64,000 nt of DNA from Crocinitomicaceae bacterium (GTDB lineage: Bacteria; Bacteroidota; Bacteroidia; Flavobacteriales_G; Salibacteraceae): the NCBI GenBank assembly GCA_002713215.1, contig PAVO01000018.1, forward strand, positions 62,001-126,000, given 5' to 3'. Shown piece by piece: positions 52,300 through 60,212 of this stretch; positions within the stretch are counted from its first letter, which is position 1; each line of letters begins with the position of its first letter. The notes under the pieces are model-generated. The model was not told where the DNA came from. It was given only the letters and a program-made list of their open reading frames with translations, and ran no database searches. The translations under genes were made by a program, and so were the position numbers.

Positions 52300-54696
52300 G
52301 TTAACTCTACTCTCAGGAATAGCAATTCTAACATTCATATCATTTAGCGTCTCATTTATTCTAAGCGATATTTCTGAACCGACAACCAATATATTACCTG
52401 TAACCCAGTACAAAATTCTAAAACGATAATAATTTTGAAACTGTCCCTTGAAAAGTACTTGAGGAGTTGGGTCGCTCAACACTTCCTGGTTTAAAATAAT
52501 TGCGCTGTGAATTGCCATAATTATATCTCTGGGGTCTGCGTCCTTTTCAGTCTCTAGTATAATCTCACGTCTTCTATTCTTATCGGTTAAAGTAAGATTA
52601 GTTACTTGCTTTGTAATAAGGTCACCATTTGGTACAATTACCTCAGCTCCATCCCAGGTTTTGACTTTACTTGCTCGCAATCCAATTTCCAATACCACTC
52701 CATCCAATTCACCCATAACAATGATGTCACCGGCAACAATGGGACGCTCAAAAAGAAGGATAAGCCCACTAATAAAGTTTCCTACAATATTTTGCAAGCC
52801 AAAACCAATACCAACCGACAAAGCACCGGCAATAAAGCTGAGCTTGTTTAAATCGATTCCAAGAGAAGCCACGGCCAGGAAAAAACCCATGGTCAGGACA
52901 AAGTACCTGGTAGACACTCCAATTGCTACCGGAAGCCCTCGTTTCATGCTGAAACGTGGTAATATTTCATCCTCAAGAAGAACCTTTAAAGACAGGCCAA
53001 TAAACCAGGCCGCAATAAGCACCAGAATAGCATCCCACAAGTGACCCAGAGTAAAAGTGACGCTACCAAATTTCCAGGAAAGGTCATTAATAATAGCCTG
53101 GTATTCGTCCAGCGTAGAATATAATCCAAATTGGATCAATACAATTTTGGTCCAGACTAAGGTTAGTACCCCTTTTAGAATAAGCAGGCTATACTTAGTT
53201 AAGGACTCTTTATACCTGAAAATGATGTTTGACTTTTGCATGATCTTTCCATGAAACAAAAGCGTTAATAGGCCTTGTCCCATCGAGACCAAAGCAAAAA
53301 ACAAGAACATGGCTACAGAACATGAAACAACTCCCCTAACCACATAAAAAGCAAATGCAGTATTACCCCTTATGTTTCCAACAATAGCCGCGATAAGAAG
53401 AAGTATGGCAATAATTGCCAATGGAAAAAATGAAGTAAATAACGGTTGCTGCTTGTAATACATTTTCAGGTTTGAACTTACATTCCGATACAAATGAATA
53501 AAGCCAACCAAGGCAATAACTCCTTCAATCATCACTATCCATCTTCTGGTTAGCTCAAAATTTCCAATTAATGTGTTCAGCTGGTCAAAGAAGAATGTAA
53601 TTGCCAGTAGAAATATAGTAACGTGGAATTTCTTTGACAGAATTTGCGGTAATAGTATTATTAAAGGGACCAGCAGAAGGAGTGTATTGAACTCTTTGAC
53701 CGTTACTGGAATACCTTTATAAATCCAATTGGAAACCAGGATACCAACAAAGGTTGCTGCCCAAAAAGGCCTACTAATAAACTGAATGGTAGCCTTCATA
53801 GTGTCCTTTTGAAAGGCCTCCCATGAACTAAAATTGATGGATACGTAATAGAAGAATGCTAAGAACAATACAAACAAAATCAAATGAAATATTGCCTCAT
53901 TACTGTTTTTGCCTATGAACTCAATTGTTTCTGTATAGATAGACCCCCAAGAATGAGCCGCCTGTTCCCTAAGGCTTAATGTATCATTGGGAGACTTGGT
54001 AACATTCCATATGGCCGGTTGATCTCTCGTAAACAGGCCCGATAGTTGATCTTCCTCAAACTTCTTTAGGGTAGTTTCAACTTCGAGCAAATGACTTTTG
54101 GAACTAATAATCCGATTGTTAATTTCAAAAGCAACCGTAGTTGAATCAGATATTTGTTCCAACACCGCTTCAATATTTTCAATATTTACCGCAAGTGTTT
54201 TTTCAATCACTTCTTTATTCGCAGGATCAACCAGTGTTTTTATGGTACGCTTCCACTTTTCATTTTCTTCATCCAAAAGCATCTTGTGTGATTCTAAACT
54301 GGAAAATATTCCTTGTATTTTTTCTTCTTGTTTTACAACCTTTTTATCAATTTGTAAACGAAGCTCTTCCAGTTCTCTAAGCGTTCTAATGCTCGGATCC
54401 TCAACCAACTTAGCTGTGGCTTGAGAATCGAGACTGACCAACTTATTTTCTAATTGAATGGTGGTTAAGTCAATTTTCTGAAGCTCTATCAAAGAGCTTA
54501 AGTAGTTGTTTGCCCTTTTTATCTTTTCGTTTAGCCGATTGGTTTCCTTACTCAAATTGGTTAACTCAACCACCTCTATTTGACTCGTGGATGTATCGGT
54601 TACGGACTTGTCTTCTGTTTGTGAAAATCCATAATGACCAGTCAATACAATCGCAATTGAGAGAGTGATCAAACGCCAATTTATACTCTGAAGCAT
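52261..54696 (-). CDS. Large MscS-family mechanosensitive channel (MscK/YbdG-like)
   Basis: An 811-residue channel: signal peptide (YGFSQ), then a periplasmic coiled-coil region (~30-200, e.g. LSKETNRLNEKIKRANNYLS, LRELEELRLQIDKKVVKQEE). About eight membrane helices follow at ~265-560. A typical MscS core ends the protein: pore helix 'SFIAGALSVGIGFGLQNIVGNF', beta domain 'PIVAGDIIVMGELDGVVLEIG' and 'GAEVIVPNGDLI', C-terminal cage with 'MNVRIAIPES'. This is the MscK/YnaI-like large type and differs clearly from the small channel at 18769. ATG 54696 is preferred over TTG 54702. Confidence 0.93.
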   Translation of the reverse strand: MLQSINWRLITLSIAIVLTGHYGFSQTEDKSVTDTSTSQIEVVELTNLSKETNRLNEKIKRANNYLSSLIELQKIDLTTIQLENKLVSLDSQATAKLVEDPSIRTLRELEELRLQIDKKVVKQEEKIQGIFSSLESHKMLLDEENEKWKRTIKTLVDPANKEVIEKTLAVNIENIEAVLEQISDSTTVAFEINNRIISSKSHLLEVETTLKKFEEDQLSGLFTRDQPAIWNVTKSPNDTLSLREQAAHSWGSIYTETIEFIGKNSNEAIFHLILFVLFLAFFYYVSINFSSWEAFQKDTMKATIQFISRPFWAATFVGILVSNWIYKGIPVTVKEFNTLLLLVPLIILLPQILSKKFHVTIFLLAITFFFDQLNTLIGNFELTRRWIVMIEGVIALVGFIHLYRNVSSNLKMYYKQQPLFTSFFPLAIIAILLLIAAIVGNIRGNTAFAFYVVRGVVSCSVAMFLFFALVSMGQGLLTLLFHGKIMQKSNIIFRYKESLTKYSLLILKGVLTLVWTKIVLIQFGLYSTLDEYQAIINDLSWKFGSVTFTLGHLWDAILVLIAAWFIGLSLKVLLEDEILPRFSMKRGLPVAIGVSTRYFVLTMGFFLAVASLGIDLNKLSFIAGALSVGIGFGLQNIVGNFISGLILLFERPIVAGDIIVMGELDGVVLEIGLRASKVKTWDGAEVIVPNGDLITKQVTNLTLTDKNRRREIILETEKDADPRDIIMAIHSAIILNQEVLSDPTPQVLFKGQFQNYYRFRILYWVTGNILVVGSEISLRINETLNDMNVRIAIPESRVNLSDSEVKPTTGK

Positions 54697-54762
54697 ATAC
54701 AATAATACACGGAATTGTAGATTAATGCCAATTCCATTGTTTTAAGTCGTAATTTAGGAGAC

Positions 54763-55221
54763 ATGAAAAAGTATAGAACTGAAAATCTTACCATTGGTTG
54801 GGAGCCTGATAAATGCATTCATTCGGCAGTTTGTATTTCACAATTGGCTTCTGTGTTTGATATAAACAAGAGACCCTGGATTAATGTGGATGGGGCATCA
54901 GAAGAAGAAATTGCTAAACAAATTGATCGGTGTCCCTCAGGTGCCCTTTCTTATCAAAAAAGAAATGAAGCTACCCAAAATGAAAAAAAAGTTGCCGTTG
55001 CTGGTACTTCACCTGCCCTTGTTGAATTGGAATCTGACAAGAAACAAGCTTGGTGCGCCTGTGGTTCCAGTGGTAATCAACCTTGGTGCGATGGGTCTCA
55101 TAAAGGATCAGGTGTTACCCCAGTAGTCTTTAGCGTTGATGAGAAAAAAAAGGTTGCACTTTGTATGTGCAAGCATACCTCAAACCCACCATACTGCGAT
55201 GGTACACATGCTAAAATTTAA
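54763..55221 (+). CDS. Fe-S protein: Fer4_19 domain plus two CDGSH motifs
   Basis: A 152-residue cytosolic protein combining three cluster sites. Residues 1-65 match the divergent mono-cluster ferredoxin domain Fer4_19: C18-I-H-S-A-V-C24 and C57-P-S-G-A-L. Residues 96-114 form CDGSH site 1 (C98-A-C100 ... C109-D-G-S-H113). Residues 132-150 form CDGSH site 2 (C134-M-C136 ... C145-D-G-T-H149, Thr for Ser). CDGSH sites bind 2Fe-2S with three Cys and one His, as in mitoNEET. Redox relay or cluster transfer is plausible; the partner is unknown. Promoter not clear. Confidence 0.92.
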   Translation: MKKYRTENLTIGWEPDKCIHSAVCISQLASVFDINKRPWINVDGASEEEIAKQIDRCPSGALSYQKRNEATQNEKKVAVAGTSPALVELESDKKQAWCACGSSGNQPWCDGSHKGSGVTPVVFSVDEKKKVALCMCKHTSNPPYCDGTHAKI

Positions 55222-55338
55222 TCTCGGTTGACTTGTTCCAATAAAAACTCAAAAAAATCCAAACCTATTTTATAACTTGAATTGTAATTAAAGCGATTCA
55301 AATATTACATCGAATCTTTTAATTTCTATTTTTACCTA

Positions 55339-55887
55339 ATGCTTAAAGTGCGACTCACATTGGTGCTATTTCTTTTGATTCTTGGGTCATCATCCTATGC
55401 TCAACGGTATACGCAAAGTGGAGTAATTCATACTGAAATTCAGCTTTTTACGAAAAACGGCATACAAATAAATGGTAGCTCCAAGGAAATGCATGTGGAT
55501 TATCCCGCCCAAGATCAAAAAATGGTAATTCGACTAGATCCACATACCATAAGAACAGATAACATCGATTTTAATAAACAACTAGATGAATGTCTATTAG
55601 GAAACTTCGTTTTTACTTCCGAGGTAGACGCTAGCTCGTTGGAATTTCGCAGTAAGTATAATGAAACCATAGAGGTGGAAGCTGAAGCGGAAATAAATAA
55701 TATTACTCAACAAGTAAAACTTTACCTCATACTATCCAATAAAAAGACGACTAATAAAAATGAAATTATTATAGTAGGTAAGGGTGTAATTAATATTTCA
55801 GATTTTGAATTAGACAACATCTTTCCGGACCTTGAAGGAGAGCTGATTTTCCAGTTCACACAGAACTTGGTTGTAAACTATAAATAA
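55339..55887 (+). CDS. YceI-like periplasmic protein
   Basis: A 182-residue exported protein (signal peptide to SSYAQ, ~21) with the pattern of the YceI lipid-binding beta-barrel: 'GIQINGSSKEMHVDYPAQDQKMVI' in pieces, 'RLDPHTIRTDNIDFNKQL', 'LLGNFVFTSEVD', 'EAEINNITQQVKLYL', 'GKGVINISDFEL'. It is divergent from the classical family and may be a remote member. It ends directly against the next gene (0 nt gap). The 55222-55338 gap is AT-rich, with a near-match -7 element TATTTTTA at 55327. Confidence 0.68.
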   Translation: MLKVRLTLVLFLLILGSSSYAQRYTQSGVIHTEIQLFTKNGIQINGSSKEMHVDYPAQDQKMVIRLDPHTIRTDNIDFNKQLDECLLGNFVFTSEVDASSLEFRSKYNETIEVEAEAEINNITQQVKLYLILSNKKTTNKNEIIIVGKGVINISDFELDNIFPDLEGELIFQFTQNLVVNYK

Positions 55888-56481
55888 ATGAAAAAATCAC
55901 TTTTACTTATTCTAATCGGCCTTTCTAGCCAGCTTGTATTCGGGCAAAATAATGGATCAACTGCAGCGGTAAAAAAGGATGCAGAGTTTTCTATTCGAGC
56001 TAACTGGAATTACCAATATTTTTCCTTCTCGGGAAGAAGGACGAACTCAATGGCTCTTGGAGGAATACTTGAAAAAAGGATTAATTACGAGAGTACTATC
56101 GGTTTAACGGTTAACTATATAACCCGAATGGAAGATGGAAGCGTGCAGAATGAGAATTTGCCAAGTTACCAGGAGGTTGTATACTTTGCTCCATTTGTAA
56201 GAAAATATTTCCATAAAGCGCTTGATGGCCCATATGCTGGATTTACCATGGGTATTGGAATTCCTAGTGGTAAAGGAACTCAGTGGGATTTTGGAGGGCA
56301 ATTCGGATACAGCATCCTCAACCATAAATTAGCTGTAGACCTCATGATTAACGTGGGCTTTGGATCTTATCGATACTATACTGATGCGTATAATAACAAT
56401 GGAATTTATGTTAATGAGGTCTTTGTTAGAGATTATGGCTTTTATTTCCGTCCTGGAATAAGTATAGGCCTGGCGCACTAA
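55888..56481 (+). CDS. Predicted outer-membrane beta-barrel protein
   Basis: A 197-residue exported protein (signal peptide to VFGQ, ~20). Strands alternate with turns: 'AEFSIRANWNYQYFSFSGR', 'MALGGILEKRINYESTIGLT', 'VVYFAPFVRKYFHK', 'GPYAGFTMGIGIPSGK', 'WDFGGQFGYSILN', 'YGFYFRPGISIGLAH'. It resembles DUF3575/OmpW-type small barrels. It starts at the base after the YceI-like stop, so the two are translated from one message. Function unknown. Confidence 0.78.
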   Translation: MKKSLLLILIGLSSQLVFGQNNGSTAAVKKDAEFSIRANWNYQYFSFSGRRTNSMALGGILEKRINYESTIGLTVNYITRMEDGSVQNENLPSYQEVVYFAPFVRKYFHKALDGPYAGFTMGIGIPSGKGTQWDFGGQFGYSILNHKLAVDLMINVGFGSYRYYTDAYNNNGIYVNEVFVRDYGFYFRPGISIGLAH

Positions 56482-56579
56482 ACCCAACCTTCGTAATAAA
56501 ATAATGTTAACTTTATTGGTTCGAACTCGTTCAAGTGACGGTGGCGTAATTATGATTTTGTGTATTTAGAGTGTTTTTG

Positions 56580-58076
56580 ATGAGCGAAGTGTGGTTTAAA
56601 AAATATTTGATTGGGGCGTTTATTGCGCTCCTTATTCCTTTCGCTTCGGTTTCTTCCCCCCTCGAGATTCTAGGTGTGGTTAAGGAATTCAACCAAAAAA
56701 AGGTAGAGACTAAAGTTTACATAAACTATTTTGGGAAAGACACAGTAACCTATACCGACACTAAAGGGCTCTATGATATTATACTTGACGTTCCTTTTAA
56801 CAGCGGTTACATATTAATAAGCACAGTGGATTGCATTGGTGACACTATTGAAAATTTCGCCTATTATGCAACCAATCAACAGCTTATAGTATCTGATTTT
56901 GAACTTTGTAAAAGTAACTTTAGAACATACCTAACCGGTGATGTTTTTTACTACAAACTCCCGGCCAGGGGTGTAAGAATAGAATTATCACTCAACAAAT
57001 TCCGCTCTATCCTTGAGTATGTTTATACTGATTCTTCCGGGCATTTTGAAGCCTATATGGGAACCGGAACCATTCGAAGTGGTACCATGTCGGCCCGCGT
57101 TATGGATTGTACGGGAAGATATATCTATAGCTCTGCAGATTTTTCAGATGGTGATACATTGGATTTGAGTTTTGTAAAATGTAAACCCCCAGGCGAAACC
57201 TTGCTAACCGGCCAAATAAGCCGTGGTACCAACTATGCTTTTAAAGACGAAGTAAAACTTCTCTTGTATTCACTGGACCGCGATAGTAAGGAAATGTATA
57301 TCGCAGACTCGGCAACGACTAAATATGGAGGAGCTTATAAGTTCTTTTTGAGTGACTATGAGTCCTATTTAATTAAGGCTATGCCTATGTCAAATCATTC
57401 AATTATGTATCCAACTTATACGAATGGTTCAACATTTTGGGATGAAGATCCGGTAATTAAAATTGTTAATCTGGAAGGGCAAATTCGGAAAAATGTTCCA
57501 ATGAACTTAAACTATCAGGGTTTAGGAAATCAGTCGATAAGTGGAAACATCATTAATGAAAGTACTCAGGGTAAGGGACTAAGTAGAAACCAACCAGCTG
57601 TATTACTACTATCTGTCGAAAAAGAACCATTAGCCTATACTTATGCAGAGCCAAACGGGTCGTACAAGTTTGAAAAAATAACTAGCGGGGAATACTTTAT
57701 TTGGGTAGATGATCCCGGAAAACGTACTATACCTGTGAAAGTTTATTTAGACCGGTCCACCACTAATATCGAAGCCGAAGAAATTGTTGTTACAGATTAC
57801 AGAATAGCCCCTAGATCAACTTCACAAAAGGAAATAGTGAATTCACAAAATGCCGTGACCTTCGGACCCAATCCTTTCGTTAACTTTATACGTCTTAATT
57901 TTAAACAGGAGCAACCTGCTGAAGTTCAAATAATTTCAATGTCTGGTACACTGTTGAAAAGCGAAATGCTATCGAATGAAAATACACTCAACACATCTGA
58001 TATTCCAAATGGAACCTATTTAATAGTAGTAAATACCGAAGACGAAATTTATATACAGCGAATGATAAAAAACTAG
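56580..58076 (+). CDS. T9SS-secreted protein with carboxypeptidase-regulatory-like repeats
   Basis: A 498-residue exported protein: signal peptide (ASVSS, ~27). Three to four Ig/CarboxypepD_reg-like units follow ('ILGVVKEFNQKKVETKVYI', 'YTDTKGLYDIILDVPF', 'VYTDSSGHFEAYMGTG', 'GEYFIWVDDPGKRTIPV'), with a Cys at the end of each unit (VDCIGDTI, ELCKSNF, MDCTG, FVKCKPPG). The last ~75 residues are a T9SS type A sorting tail (FGPNPFVNFIRLNF, QIISMSGTLL, TSDIPNGTYLIVV, YIQRMI). ATG 56580 is preferred over a GTG at 56571. It lies 4 nt upstream of the sigma factor gene, which suggests it is part of the same regulon. Confidence 0.88.
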   Translation: MSEVWFKKYLIGAFIALLIPFASVSSPLEILGVVKEFNQKKVETKVYINYFGKDTVTYTDTKGLYDIILDVPFNSGYILISTVDCIGDTIENFAYYATNQQLIVSDFELCKSNFRTYLTGDVFYYKLPARGVRIELSLNKFRSILEYVYTDSSGHFEAYMGTGTIRSGTMSARVMDCTGRYIYSSADFSDGDTLDLSFVKCKPPGETLLTGQISRGTNYAFKDEVKLLLYSLDRDSKEMYIADSATTKYGGAYKFFLSDYESYLIKAMPMSNHSIMYPTYTNGSTFWDEDPVIKIVNLEGQIRKNVPMNLNYQGLGNQSISGNIINESTQGKGLSRNQPAVLLLSVEKEPLAYTYAEPNGSYKFEKITSGEYFIWVDDPGKRTIPVKVYLDRSTTNIEAEEIVVTDYRIAPRSTSQKEIVNSQNAVTFGPNPFVNFIRLNFKQEQPAEVQIISMSGTLLKSEMLSNENTLNTSDIPNGTYLIVVNTEDEIYIQRMIKN

Positions 58077-58080
58077 GCTT

Positions 58081-58656
58081 ATGGAGGTATCCCAGAAAAT
58101 CATTAAATCCTGTGTTAAAAATGATAGGATGGCACAACAAGAATTGTACAAGTTGTGTTACGGTCCCCTCCTAAGCATATGCATGCGCTACAAGCATAAC
58201 AAAGAAGACGGTGTTGCGATATTAAATGATGCTTTTCTGAAAATACTTACCAATTTAAAAGACCTGGGCAATGACGTCCCATTTGAGGCGTGGATTAAAC
58301 GAATTACTATAAATTGTTGCATTAACGATTATCGAAAGAATAAAAACAAGCCGAAACTAATTAACGTTGAATCCGAATCATTTTTGGACATTCTTCTACC
58401 CATAGACGATGAAGAAATTGATGAGGCAGACCAAGGAATATCCATTCAAAAATTACGAACATTACTTGCTGAATTACCTAACAGTTCTCAAGAAGTTTTC
58501 CAATTATATATTCTTGAAGGGTATAATCACGCAGAAATTGGGGGTATTCTGAATATCTCAGAAGGTACCTCTAAATGGCACCTAAACAACGCCCGGAAAA
58601 TATTAAGAACCAAATTGAAAGAAAGGTTCAATATTACTCGCAAGGTTGCGCTTTAG
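58081..58656 (+). CDS. ECF RNA polymerase sigma factor
   Basis: A 191-residue sigma-70 family protein with region 2 at about residues 10-95 (QQELYKLCYGPLLSICMRY, VAILNDAFLKILTNL, FEAWIKRITINCCINDYRK) and region 4 at about 125-185 (LRTLLAELPNSSQEVFQLYI, GYNHAEIGGILNISEGTSKWHLNNAR, KILRTKL). Regions 1.1 and 3 are absent, so it is of the ECF type. It is placed 4 nt after the T9SS protein and 2 nt before a membrane-spanning protein that is the natural candidate for its anti-sigma factor. Confidence 0.95.
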   Translation: MEVSQKIIKSCVKNDRMAQQELYKLCYGPLLSICMRYKHNKEDGVAILNDAFLKILTNLKDLGNDVPFEAWIKRITINCCINDYRKNKNKPKLINVESESFLDILLPIDDEEIDEADQGISIQKLRTLLAELPNSSQEVFQLYILEGYNHAEIGGILNISEGTSKWHLNNARKILRTKLKERFNITRKVAL

Positions 58657-58658
58657 TC

Positions 58659-60212
58659 ATGAGTAAAATTGATACCCTATATAAGCGGGCCTTTGGCACC
58701 GATAAGCACGAATACAACGATGCGAATTGGGAGAAGATGGAATCTTTGCTCGATGACGTGCTCCCAGTTAAGGAATCAACATCGTGGCTTTCGAGAGCAG
58801 CTTCTTTTGCACTGGTTGCAGGGCTCACATTAGTTGGCACCTTGTTTATTGACCAATCTCCTGAACTATTAGAAACGGACAGGTATTCTCAAACACAAAA
58901 TGAGGGCCAAGATCTGAAAGGTGAAACTGCAGTTCCCTCCAATGACCGTGACCTTGTCAAAACAAATAATAAGATTGTCAATACAACATCCAGTATGCGC
59001 GTTGTAAAATATACTTCTCCTGTACTCGCAAGTACAACTATTCCTGGAAAGGAGGATGTTAGTAAAACGAGTTCAACTCTTGCAGAAGATAATTTTGCTC
59101 CGAACCGTTCTGTTTTAACCATAAGTTCTAATAGTGCTACACCTTCGGGCTTAGTTCATGTAGCCGGGTTATCCAATTCCCTGGCTTCTGCCGAACTTGA
59201 AAACTCCATTGTTAAACTTGGTTTGTCTCTTGGGAAAAAACCCATTTCCATTGTAAACGAACCTTCAAAAATTGAAAGAACAAATCCCCCTGCCCCAGCC
59301 ATAAGGTCCATGACTAGTCTTGAATTTATGAGCCGCCCTGACTTGGTTTTAGACGTGGAATCAATGTCTTTATTATCGTATCAACCTGCCAAGGGCAAGA
59401 GAATTAAATATCGTGTTTCACCAAAAGTATTTACCGAACTTGCAGTTGTTAGTGAACAATTGGATAATGATTTGGATTTGAATATTTACGTGAGTGAAGA
59501 AATTAAAAATGTTGCCCTTGTGAATATGAAGAACAACAATTCTGAAGTTGGCATGAACCTAGGCTTTAAATGGAAGGGGTTGGTTGTTTCATCAGGTGTA
59601 TTCTACAAAAAACATTCAGCAGCTTATCGACTGTACTATAGTCATACAAGAAATTGGGAAGAACAAAACATTCAAACGGAAACCACTATGGAGGTGGATT
59701 CTACCTTTATACGAACAGATGTAATATTACCGGTTGATGGAGAAACAACCTATACCATGAAGGACATATATCAGGTGGATTCCACCTATTATACCACCTC
59801 TGATACAACAAGAATTGCAAGGTCAAGTACCGATGAGCTTGATGAATACTTCGATTATAAAATTCGTTATGTAAGTATTCCGCTAAACATTGGGTATGAA
59901 CATCAAATTAGTCGGTTTTTTGTGTCGGTTAATGTTGGAATGAATATGAGCTTTTTGGCCAATGCATCAGGTAGCATTTACAACTCAAGAACCAATCAGG
60001 TTGAATCGTTTGTTGATAAGCAAGATTTGAATTCGGTACTTTATACTGCCAATGCTTCCGTGGGAGTTGGTTATAATTTCAGCCCACAGCTTAGTTTGGC
60101 CGTTCAACCGCGACTTAGCAAGGCATTAAATAGCACCTTTAAGTCTACATCAGACTTTGCAACTACCTACATGGGTTACGGTGCAAACTTTGCCCTAAGG
60201 TATAGCTTCTAG
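58659..60212 (+). CDS. Candidate dual-membrane-spanning anti-sigma factor with outer-membrane barrel
   Basis: A 517-residue protein without signal peptide. Residues 1-42 are charged and could be a cytosolic sigma-binding segment (MSKIDTLYKRAF, NWEKMESLLDDVLP). Residues 43-65 form one hydrophobic helix (SWLSRAASFALVAGLTLVG). Residues ~70-250 are a low-complexity Ser/Thr/Pro/Asn-rich linker. Residues ~255-517 look like an outer-membrane barrel of the PorT type (VGMNLGFKWKGLVVSSGVFY, IRYVSIPLNIGYEHQISRFF, VSVNVGMNMSFLA, SVGVGYNFSPQLSLAV) ending FALRYSF. The gene follows the ECF sigma factor by 2 nt. This is the layout described for Bacteroides Dma proteins. ATG 58659 follows directly on the sigma stop; an in-frame upstream extension is out of place. 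No anti-sigma domain is proven. Confidence 0.8.
   Translation: MSKIDTLYKRAFGTDKHEYNDANWEKMESLLDDVLPVKESTSWLSRAASFALVAGLTLVGTLFIDQSPELLETDRYSQTQNEGQDLKGETAVPSNDRDLVKTNNKIVNTTSSMRVVKYTSPVLASTTIPGKEDVSKTSSTLAEDNFAPNRSVLTISSNSATPSGLVHVAGLSNSLASAELENSIVKLGLSLGKKPISIVNEPSKIERTNPPAPAIRSMTSLEFMSRPDLVLDVESMSLLSYQPAKGKRIKYRVSPKVFTELAVVSEQLDNDLDLNIYVSEEIKNVALVNMKNNNSEVGMNLGFKWKGLVVSSGVFYKKHSAAYRLYYSHTRNWEEQNIQTETTMEVDSTFIRTDVILPVDGETTYTMKDIYQVDSTYYTTSDTTRIARSSTDELDEYFDYKIRYVSIPLNIGYEHQISRFFVSVNVGMNMSFLANASGSIYNSRTNQVESFVDKQDLNSVLYTANASVGVGYNFSPQLSLAVQPRLSKALNSTFKSTSDFATTYMGYGANFALRYSF

Noticed and set aside
52661-53044. Plus-strand frame of about 127 codons within the large MscS gene
   Set aside because: Antisense to the conserved channel core; its Pro/Ser/Thr-rich translation is typical of a reverse-frame shadow.
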